A stretch of 64,000 bases of DNA from Kalaharituber pfeilii (taxonomy: Eukaryota; Ascomycota; Pezizomycetes; Pezizales; Pezizaceae). Location of the stretch: assembly GCA_015179045.1 (NCBI GenBank), contig WHUZ01000002.1:620001-684000 (forward strand), in the 5' to 3' direction. This document shows positions 55,465 to 64,000 of this stretch, piece by piece (position 1 is the stretch's first letter; each line of letters opens with the position of its first letter). Below the pieces are notes generated by a model. It saw only the letters and a list, made by a program, of their open reading frames with translations. It had not been told where the DNA came from and did no database searches. The position numbers and the translations under genes are program-made.

Positions 55465-57725
55465 ATGCCACCACCACGTTTGCCCAGAACAGGTGGGCGC
55501 CGTTTCCTGAAACCAGTTCTCTATACCTCTGCCTTTGGGACAACTGGTTATATACTTTACCGCACGCTATCGCCATCTCCTAAACATCCCTCTGTGCCAG
55601 CTCAGAATATTCCATATCCACCAAAATTTCCACCTGTTCCCACACGCTCTGAGCAGATCTCTAGATTGCTACGTGCACGGCCTCAATTAACATCTACAGC
55701 AGCACCCTCTACACCAGAGGATGAACAAAAGCAATATGACCTTGTTATTATCGGTGGTGGCGCTACTGGGTCTGGTGTAGCGGTTGATGCTGCCTCCCGT
55801 GGACTTAAGGTTGCTGTAATTGAGCGCGATGACTTCTCTTCTGGGACAAGCAGCAAAAGTACCAAGCTTGTCCACGGGGGTGTGAGATATCTTGAAAAGG
55901 CAGTGAAAGAGCTTGACTATGCCCAATATCTCCTTGTCAAAGAGGCTCTCAAGGAACGCGCTGTTTTCTTAGAGACGGCCCCTCACCTCAGTATGGCGCT
56001 TCCTATTATGCTACCTATATATACCTGGTGGAAAGCTCCATATTACTGGTTAGGAACAAAATGCTATGACTTTCTAGCAGGAGCGGAGAATTTGGAGAGC
56101 AGCTATTTCTTGACGAAGGGCAAGGCTATGGAAGCTTTTCCCATGCTTAAGGAGGAAGGTTTAGTAGGTGCATTGGTCTATTACGGTAAGCGATTCGTGA
56201 AATAAAGGCCACAAGCGTCTTTTGTCGCTGTGAAACTTGCAGACTGATACGGGTCTAGATGGGTCACATAACGACTCCCGGATGAACGTGGCACTTGCAA
56301 TGACGGCAGCTCAATATGGTGCAACGGTTGTAAATCATATGGAAGTGACTGAACTGGTTAAAGATGACGATGGACGAATAACTGGAGTGAAAGTAAGGGA
56401 TATGTTATCAGAGGCAAAGGGGAGAAAGGGGAGAAAGAGTATATTTGGGGGGGTGAATCATCTGAAGAAGCCCCATCGGAGTTTGTTATTTCGGCAAAGG
56501 GAGTCATCAATGCTACGGGGCCTTTTACAGACGCAATTCGCAAGCTGGATGACCCCAGTACCAGTGAGATCGTTGCACCAAGTAGTGGGGTGCATATAGT
56601 GCTTCCTGGATATTATAGCCCTCAGAGAATGGGACTAATTGATCCCTCTACCTCCGACGGTAGGGTAATCTTCTTCCTTCCATGGCAGGGAAATACAATT
56701 GCGGGCACTACTGATGCGGCAACGTTAATAACACAACATCCATTGCCACGGGAAGAGGAAATCAATTGGATTTTGTCTGAAGTTCGGCGATATTTGGCAC
56801 CAGATATCAACGTCCGGAGAGGAGATGTTTTAGCTGCTTGGTCTGGGATCCGACCACTTGTCCGAGACCCCAATGCTAAGAACACTGAGGCGTTGGTTAG
56901 AAACCATCTGATCAACGTAAGCCCGAGCGGGCTTCTAACGATTGCGGGCGGCAAGTGGACAACCTATAGGCAGATGGCTCAAGAGGTTGTAGACGATGCC
57001 ATTAAGGAGTTCCAATTAACCCCGGGCCCTGTGAATGTGGAAGGATCAGAGCTCTTGCCATTTCCAGGAGCCGTACAAATCGACGGGAAGTGCAAGACAG
57101 ATAAACTCAAGCTTATTGGTGCGCATGGATATAGCAAGACACTATTCATCAACTTGATACAACATTTTGGTGTTGAGACCGCTGTTGCACAGCATCTTGC
57201 TGGTGCTTATGGGGATAGAGCCTGGACTGTTGCAGCATTATCTGAACCAACAAATCTCCGATTTCCTGCGAGAGGCAAGCGACTTGATCCGCTTTATCCA
57301 TTCATCGATGGAGAGGTCCGTTATGCTGTTAGGCATGAATATGCACAAACTGTTGTAGATGTTCTGGCCAGAAGGACAAGGCTTGCGTTTTTGAATGCTC
57401 AAGCTGCCTTGGAGGCCTTGCCAACTGTGATTGATATTATGGCTGATGAGTTAAAATGGTCAGGCGAGAGGAAGGAACGGGAGTGGAGTGAGACGGTTGC
57501 ATTTTTGGAAAGCATGGGTTTGCCAAAAAGTAAAACCGGGATGACTAGAAAAGACGTTGAAAGCGGAAAAGCCAGGAAATTCGACACGGAGGAGGAGTAT
57601 AAGCTTTACTCGAGACACGGTTAGTTTTGATCTCAGACAGTGGCATCTTCTCTATTTTCGATAATGTGCTGATAAATCGGTTTTTAGACGCGCTATCGGA
57701 CTCGGGTGATGTTTTGCAGCATTGA
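55465..57725 (+). CDS. GUT2: FAD-dependent glycerol-3-phosphate dehydrogenase, mitochondrial, with one apparent frameshift
   Basis: Inner-membrane enzyme oxidising glycerol-3-phosphate to dihydroxyacetone phosphate and passing electrons to ubiquinone. Exons 55465-56185, 56259-57618 and a short last exon to 57725 (ALSDSGDVLQH). Residues 1-60 have a basic presequence and a membrane segment (LYTSAFGTTGYILYRTL). FAD site YDLVIIGGGATGSGVAVDAA, then FSSGTSSKSTKLVHGGVRYL; later GVINATGPFTDAI, VHIVLPGYY, SDGRVIFFLPWQGNTIAGTT, WSGIRPLVRDP and TIAGGKWTTYRQM. The reading frame changes at a run of seven G at 56447-56453, between SIFGG and ESSEEAPSEFVISAKG. One more G would restore it. This is most likely an assembly or sequencing slip in a poorly conserved insert, but a true mutation is possible. 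Everything else is intact. Confidence 0.9.
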
Positions 57726-60546
57726 GGAATATAAACAAAGTAAAAGTTCATATTCATCGCAGCAGAAGTAGCAAAAAGGAGATCCCGTTGAAGGGCACCC
57801 GGTAGGACGTTACGTGACTAATATGTACCGCGACGGGTAATGTCAATGTTGGATGTTTGAGATTGATGCATTCGTATATTAAACAACCTTGCATATCAAA
57901 TTTAAAGCTTTTGTTCCCTTACATTGTTTGCAGCCTTTTTACACCACTCGGGCATCCTCGGACATTACTCGGGAAGAGTCACATTAAAAACTTAAGCCTA
58001 TCACAAATTCGTTGCGTCTCGAGTTGATTGCAAATGATATCAGAAAAGCTTCGTTGTTTTCCTTTTTCTCTTTCCTCTCGCAGTTGCATCAATCCGCTTA
58101 AATCTAATTGTTGGGCGCTACATTTCTCAATCTGCGTTTTGAGCGCTGTGGGTTTTTCTTTTTTCTTTGTGATTTTTCAAATGCTTATCCCTAGTGCATG
58201 TGCAGATAGTGGGTGCATTGTATCCGTTTCTCATACCTAATGATTTCCTCAGATGCAACTGGCAACGATGAGCAAAAATGTGATCATCTGCTGCACTTGC
58301 TATGCAGTTTGCCTCGGGACGTATTTATCCGACAAAACCTCACGGCGAAGGCAGATATTAAAGACGATTTCTGATAGAGACACAGCAGAACGAGACATGA
58401 CTTGAATGGCGCGGGTGTTTCATTGCACAATACATGTAGGCGGTTCATCGCATCGATCGCAGATGTGGTGCTGACTGGGGGCGTGGGGCGGGCGGCGGGC
58501 GGCGGGCGGCGGGCGGCAGACGCTTCTTTGTTTTATGATATCTGCGTACGCCTGCGGGAACCCTCATCACGAGGCCGGCGGCGTGCAGCCATCCCATCTC
58601 GTCCGGACTTCGTGCAGCGTGCGCGCTCTCATTTCGTCTTCGCCCGGCTTGGGTGCATATCATACGTGCCCGATCTGAAGCGACGCTGTCGGCTGCCGCA
58701 TCTGACAGTGGCTGGGCGTGGCCGTGGCCGTGGCCGGCCCGGACGCGCGAACACCTCACCACCTTCTGTTTCCCCGTCCGCAGCCGGACGACGCTCCGCA
58801 CTCTCGCAGCCCCCTTCTCTGGGACTGGGTATGTCGCAATTTAATCGATCCACGCATGCTAGCACGCCAGGCCAGCATACTGCAATTATCTATCTGCTTC
58901 CTCCGGCTTCTTTAGACGCTTTCTACATTGACGCGTTACCCGCTGCGCGGCCATGCAGCTTGCGGTTATTTCGCCTGGAGGAGTGTGGCTGCTTCTGCAA
59001 GCCCGGCAGGGGTCGCGGAAGAAAGAAGCACGGTTGAGACGTGGTTGAAGAGCCTGAATTTTGGGAGGCGGACTGCCTGCTCTGTTCTTATCACGCGCTT
59101 GGCTGACGAGTTGCCGACGTTCGATCCACAGTCAGAGAGCACGGTGGATCATCTCAGTGGTCCTAGAACGACAGCCGATGCCCACGCCAATGTTGCCCCA
59201 GAGCAAAGACCCATGGCAAGCATCTGGCAGGGCTTGTGACGTCTCAACACATTCAACCACGGTTGTATCACACGCAGACACACACAATTGATGCAGAGGG
59301 ACAGATTATTTGATATTTTCTACAAAAACACATCAGCATGTCTGGAACACCTGCAGAAGATTCCATAGCCCCGGTCTTTGGTCTTTTGAGCGGCATGGAG
59401 CTATCGTTGAACCGGAAATCAACCCAATTGCCACATTCAATCAAAAGCAGAGGTTTCAACCAGAAGCCGTTCTAGGCGAAGCAAATTTTACAATTCCGAT
59501 CATGCACCTTACTATAACGCCAGAGTAGTGGGTCGTACAAGAATCCGTCAAATTGTATTTCTTTATATCCCGAATGCGATTCTTGCGCAGTTGCTGTTTA
59601 GACTATCCATTTCCCCCTCCCCTTCTTAGGAGTTGTACCTAGTACCGACCCACCGTCACTGCATATATTGCATTTTCGTTGGGGCCGATTTGACATGTTA
59701 TTTCCGTTTTGAAACTTACTTGCTACTTACTTAAACTCCTCGCCTTCTCTGAATCTTGCTTCGCCTGGCAGTGTCCCTGTATCGAACTTCTAGTTTATTT
59801 GGCTGGTGTACTCACCACGTACCAAGGAACGACAACCTACCAAAGAACGACGGGCTCGTTACCAAAAACGCTAGTTTTGTCTGAGACATATCGAAGCCCG
59901 AGCACACGGGAAGTTCATAATTTGCGCTTGTGGAAGAGTATTTCAAGAACGCTAAAGCGCGTAACGAGTGTGTCCCAGCCACCGTTGGTATCTCGCAGCC
60001 TCAATCTGAAGAACCACTGTTCTGGCAGAAACCTGAGCACATCTAGCATAGTAGGACTCACAAACGGAACACCCGCACACACTACCTAGAAGTACCAACT
60101 GGGCTGTCACAATTCGTCAAATATCCTGCCGTGCGTCCGCTGAATCTGCAAAATTAAAACAACACCGCCTCTGTCGTCATACTCATTTATTTCCAAGGGG
60201 GCGGTCCCTGCAGAAAAGTTTGAAGCATTAGCAAGCAACACTAGGTGAACCTCCCTCGCCAGTTTTTTGTAGACTCGTTCGTTGACGTACAAAATCAGCG
60301 CAGTTTGCTTCCGGTTCCCTCTTTGTGCGAAAGATTGGGGTCAAGAGGCAGGCCTTACCCACTGTTGCAATACTTAGAGGAATCCTCCAATAGCTAGCTG
60401 CTACGAAAAATTTTCGACAACTGGAGTCATTGAGGTATACATATAATCTAAACGAAGACCTTAGAGACCATACCGTGGTTTGAAATTCTTAGTAACAAAA
60501 CGCACAACGTTGAAAGGAATAGATACCAAAATAAAATAAGCGAGGG
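57726..60546. other. Gene-poor region with GC-rich island
   Basis: 2.8 kb. 58440-59040 is GC-rich with a GGGCGGC tandem tract and open frames that look like composition artefacts. A 45-codon ORF MSGTPAEDSIAPVFGLLSGM at 59338-59475 is open but unsupported. 59700-60540 is ordinary. No recognised gene, tRNA or TE end. Confidence 0.5.
58486..58517. repeat. GGGCGGC tandem tract
   Basis: Four to five near-perfect copies of a 7-nt GGGCGGC unit at the edge of a GC-rich island. Open frames through it on both strands are Arg/Ala/Gly-rich and not supported as genes. Confidence 0.85.
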
Positions 60547-62459
60547 ATGGAGTCCAGTCACTATGTGACTGCTAATGGCAACGAAGGAAAACGGAAGCGT
60601 CAACGAGTGGCGATAGTAGGGTCTGGTCTAGCAGGTTTGACCACAGCGTACTTGCTCAATAAAGCCCATTTTGATGTCGAGATATTTGAAATGGTGCGTG
60701 GACTTTGTTTATCAATAGTTTGCAACACAGGTGCAACATGCAATAGTACTGCTAGCGGTATCTCAGTACAGGCTTTCAGTGCTGACAGAATAACCATTTC
60801 TGACAGGGCACAAAACCTTCGTTAGACGCAGCTTCCTTATCTGTCAACTACACAATCAATGGACGACTCGCTACCGAGCGAATTGATGTGCCCATGAGGG
60901 CCTTCGCCGGCGGATATTACAAGAACTTGCTTGCAATGTACAGACACCTGGGCATCCCTTTCCGTGCACAGAAATTCCTCTTCACCTTCTCGACCACTGA
61001 GTACGTCGAGGGCCTTCCTTCCAGCGCTGAGAATACCTCCCAAAGTAGCGGGTGCGCATCCCATAAAAAGCAACAGGCGCTGGATAGCTCAAGGGTCAAG
61101 AATGGCGGCGAAGCCCTGTATTTTATTCACTCATCCAATAATCACCGGTTTCCGCCCATCAAACCAGAGGGCAGGTCAACGGTTGAGTTCATTTACGAGG
61201 CACTGTACTTGTGGATCGTCTACAATTACTTCACGTTCTGCTGTTTTATGTTCCCGCCTGAGCGGCGACGATTCTCGCCATCTAGTGCAACGACGATGGG
61301 GAAGACAGAGTCACTGCGGGAGTATCTTGCAAGGATATATCTTCCGCAGTACTTTGTAACAAATTATCTGCTTCCGTTGATGTCGAGCGTCACTACGTGC
61401 CCACACGAGACACTTCTCGACTTCCCTGCGAGCGATGTTACCGGGTACAAGAAGCACATGCACAAGCAGCCACACTACATGGTGGAAGGCGGCGTGTGCC
61501 AAATTCAAGAAAAGCTTCTGGAAGGTATCCCTATCGGCATGGGCCGCAAGGTCACAAAAGTGGAGCGGATACCGGCCAAACAGAGCAATATTGGATACGT
61601 GCTCGTGCAGTGGGAGGAGAAAGATCCAAAAGATCCGGGGATGTGGATCAAGAAGGAGAAGAGGTTCGATCAGGCCGTGCTAGCAGTGAATCCGTATGTA
61701 GTTGGGAGGATATATAGGAGGCTTGGGAAGCAAATGGAGAGTATACCGTGTTGTGAGGCGGAAGTGGTGGTGCATTATGATGAGAGGGTAATGGAGGGGG
61801 TGATGGATCCCTCAGGGGTTGTTGCGGACGCTGCAAGTGGGAAGAACAAGGGAGGAAACGTAATTGTACCAACGGCGAGTGAGAAATTGAGAGTGTTACT
61901 GGGAGAATGTGATAAGTTGTTGGCAGGGACCGACGCGCATGTGATTCAATTCCGCACGACCCGTACGCCTGGGGCGATGGTATTTAACAACTCGGATACG
62001 CCGTGGAGGATATTGAATACAGGCAAGGGCGCGAGGGTGCCGAGTTTAGTGACGGAGTCGACACATATTCATCCACCGGGTGTCTTACTTACAACGTCGA
62101 CGATATACCCGCTGGATCAGAGGAAGGTGATTGGAGCAAGCAGGTTCGTTAGGGTCCTACGCACACCGGAGAGTAGAGATACGGTTGAGTGTATCTTTAG
62201 GCCAAGGGAGGTGAAAATTGGGAAAAAATATTGGGATGAGGTGAAGGAGGTGGATGGAGGAGAATGGGGAAAGAGTAGTGGAGAGGAAGGGGAGTGGAGG
62301 AATGGGGATGAGGGAGTGTGGTTGGTCGGCGGGTGGTGCTGGGATGGAATGGTATTGTTAGAAGGGTGTGTGAGGAGTGCAGGGAGAGTGGCAAGGGAGT
62401 TGGGGGTGGAAGTACCATGGGAGAAGGGGGAGCTTGTGAGGGAGGAGAGTTGGGAATAA
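60547..62459 (+). CDS. FAD-dependent amine-oxidase-like flavoprotein
   Basis: Two exons, 60547-60693 and 60807-62459 (intron GTGCGT...CTGACAG), 599 residues. The N-terminus holds the dinucleotide-binding fold: RVAIVGSGLAGLTTAYLLNK with the FAD GxGxxG motif and the acidic strand end FDVEIFEM. Further on RAFAGGYYKNLLAMYRHLGI, SLREYLARIYLPQYFVTNYL, and a C-terminal FAD contact VWLVGGWCWDGMVLLEGCVR, the usual ATG-like motif of NAD(P)-binding amine oxidases. A hydrophobic segment at about residue 240 (IVYNYFTFCCFMF) could be a membrane anchor. It resembles the fungal flavoprotein group annotated as FAD/NAD-binding or amine-oxidase-domain proteins; substrate unknown. Phytoene-desaturase-like relatives are an alternative. 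Confidence 0.8.
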
Positions 62460-62846
62460 GATGGAGGAATGCTGAGATGGAGCAGGGAGGGAGCAGGGAG
62501 AGGGTGGATAGGGACCGTACATACTGTTGATGATAGACTAAGTATACTACTTACATACATAGTAATCGTATATACCTTCCGCCTGTTTATTTATTCTTGA
62601 TTTATCTGTAACTTCCTGTTTTTGTTATATCGATGGATGGGTGTTTGACTGAGCTGGAGCGGTTGTACAGAGAATATATCCGGAATATACACTTACTAGT
62701 ATTCAGATAAGACTCATCAAATTATAGGAAGCGGAATATAGCGGTCATTGGAGAAATTACGGATATGTGAATGTTTGATGACGACTTGTTTAGGTGCTGG
62801 GTTGAGGCTGTTTGGAGGTATACAGGAGATAACAGAGCTTCTTGGT

Positions 62847-62882
<36 letters not shown>

Positions 62883-63195
62883 TGCGCTCTGATAGCTGGT
62901 AGTTTTATTAACTCATTTAACATACATATGTACTTTAGAATTTGTTATATTGCCGTTTTGGGACGTTGGGAGAAGTTTTACCATGCTTTTATGTTCGCAC
63001 AAAAATTGATTTGAGATATAGAACCGTTAGATATATTTAGCACTCCATATAAATATCCTTTACGATCCCCGAATGCAATACCCCACCCCCCCGCCCCCCC
63101 CAAAAAAAGGCGCACAGGAATAGTGCAACCAATAAAAACTGCAAAATATACAAGAAGTTCCTTGGTGGAGAATTACGAAACTCCCTCTATATTGC
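62460..63195. other. Convergent intergenic region with T32 run
   Basis: 0.74 kb between the convergent flavoprotein and ATX1 genes, AT-rich. Contains a T32 homopolymer (62848-62879) and a C-rich/A-run at 63080-63108. Nothing coding. Confidence 0.55.
62848..62879. repeat. T32 homopolymer
   Basis: Thirty-two consecutive T on the plus strand, longest homopolymer in the window. Could be the poly-A end of a minus-strand retroposed sequence, but no flanking duplication or recognisable body was seen. Confidence 0.95.
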
Positions 63196-63509
63196 TCAAC
63201 TAGTTGCTTTCAAATCTGAAAATCCCCCTTCCACTGTCTTCCCACTAAGAATTTCCTTCCCTGTCTTCTTGATCTTCTCGGAGACATCGTCGTAGGAAAC
63301 GGTCGGTTCGGCGATGACTTTGACGGTTTGCTTTTCGAGGGAGACATCATAGGCCTTGATTCCTGATAGGGGGAGTGGGGTTAGCGGGATGGTTATGTGA
63401 GGGGGGTAAAGGACGAACCATCCATCTTGGCCAGGACGCGGTTGACAGCGCCAGAGCAGCCACCGCAGGTCATCTTAACGTTGAATTCATAGTATTGTTC
63501 GGTAGACAT
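63196..63509 (-). CDS. ATX1: Copper metallochaperone Atx1
   Basis: Cytosolic chaperone that hands Cu(I) to the Golgi P-type ATPase Ccc2 and protects from superoxide. Two exons, 63509-63419 and 63362-63196, with a 56-nt intron (GTTCGT...TATCAG), 85 residues. The heavy-metal-associated fold shows the Cu-binding motif MTCGGC at residues 12-17 (FNVKMTCGGCSGAVNRVL), then IKAYDVSLEKQTVKVIA and a C-terminal Lys cluster KIKKTGKEI that docks on Ccc2 in yeast. The ATG at 63509 is the only one in frame. Length and motif are standard. Confidence 0.95.
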
Positions 63510-64000
63510 CTTGAGTGTGTTCAGTGGGACTGGCTTGAGGGGTGGGATTAATGGTGGGGATTGGTAAGGGTTTGGTCAGTCTCGGAAATTTTGAGGAGCT
63601 ATATATATGTGAGAGGAATGTCATCACGAGGTTTGAGATGTGGGTAGGAAGTGATTCTAGGCATGTCTCAAGTCCTGTTGAGGTGGGGTATGCGGGAACG
63701 CGGGAATGCAGGGAGCTGCTGCTGCAGTGCTGCAAGCTGTGGAAGTTGCTTGGAAAAAAACATAGATATGTAGACACGTACCTGAATTTGAAGCAGATCG
63801 GATGGGCTAAGAGATATATTTGAGTTGATTACTAGAAGGGCTGTTGATGCTGATAATCACTGCGTTCAACGATAATTGACGAAAAGGCAGAGAACAGTAG
63901 TATATATACAGTCAGGGGATAGAACAAAGGTGGAAGCAACTGGAAGTGGGTATTTGTAATATCTTGGAATGAAAGGAATTGCACAGAGATGAGAATGGCA
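63510..64000. other. ATX1 upstream region, window end
   Basis: 0.5 kb to the window edge; ATX1 promoter. A TATATATA stretch lies near 63900-63910. No other gene is visible. Confidence 0.5.

Noticed and set aside
56453..56499. 47-nt intron as explanation for the GUT2 frame change
   Set aside because: It restores frame but removes EFVISAK, which aligns with conserved Gut2 sequence; a one-base slip in the G run is simpler.
58402..59037. 211-codon open frame on the plus strand
   Set aside because: Lies in a GC-rich island, Arg/Ser/Pro-rich with no domain; overlapping frames on both strands are equally open, which is a composition effect.
1..64000. Secondary-metabolite or other functional gene cluster
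   Set aside because: The genes are conserved housekeeping functions from unrelated pathways on both strands; CPA1 and ARG8 share a pathway but are 27 kb apart with many unrelated genes between.

Overview
The window is nuclear DNA from a filamentous ascomycete (Pezizomycotina). Genes are monocistronic on both strands, with many short GT-AG introns and CTAAC/CTAAT-type branch points. It carries COP9 signalosome subunit 1, SPX-ankyrin-GDPD PHO81, a PQ-loop MPDU1 homologue and an arginine attenuator peptide upstream ORF. Base composition is moderate, there are several exons of only 3-17 nt, and TA-flanked MITE-like repeats are present. A Pezizomycetes-like lineage is possible, but the species cannot be told from the sequence.

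Layout: OPI3 (-, 205-1383), splicing factor SF3A1 (-, 2863-4773), a PMT1-family O-mannosyltransferase (+, 5896-9445), CSN1 (+, 10151-11964), arginine-specific carbamoyl-phosphate synthase small subunit CPA1 with a three-intron leader and split attenuator uORF (+, 13191-15208), a 3.5 kb gene-poor stretch with a GC-rich island, PHO81 (+, 18703-23248), a PPR protein (+, 23885-26584), an EF-hand myosin-regulatory-light-chain-like gene (+, 28123-28849), THP3 (-, 30265-32201), a broken tandem dihydroneopterin-aldolase gene (-, 32917-33590), ADA2 (-, 34298-36023), MPDU1-like (-, 37461-38276), a SET-domain protein (-, 38888-40540), ARG8 (-, 41794-43305), two uncharacterised genes (-, 44086-47317) and tRNA-Leu(UAA) with an intron (+, 47728-47825). 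A gene desert follows (about 47.8-55.4 kb) holding two TA-flanked TIR elements, one with another element nested in it. Then come mitochondrial glycerol-3-phosphate dehydrogenase GUT2 (+, 55465-57725, one apparent frame break), a second gene-poor stretch with a GC-rich island, an FAD amine-oxidase-like flavoprotein (+, 60547-62459) and the copper chaperone ATX1 (-, 63196-63509).

These are mostly housekeeping genes, not a functional cluster. CPA1 and ARG8 act in the same pathway (arginine synthesis); both show regulatory signals: an attenuator peptide in the CPA1 leader and a Gcn4/CPC1-type TGAGTCA upstream of ARG8. PMT1 and MPDU1 both depend on dolichol-phosphate-mannose. The most notable observation is the CPA1 attenuator uORF, which is assembled from three exons, the middle one 13 nt. 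Splicing could therefore decide whether arginine control operates. No biosynthetic cluster, CRISPR array or clearly novel multi-gene system was found.
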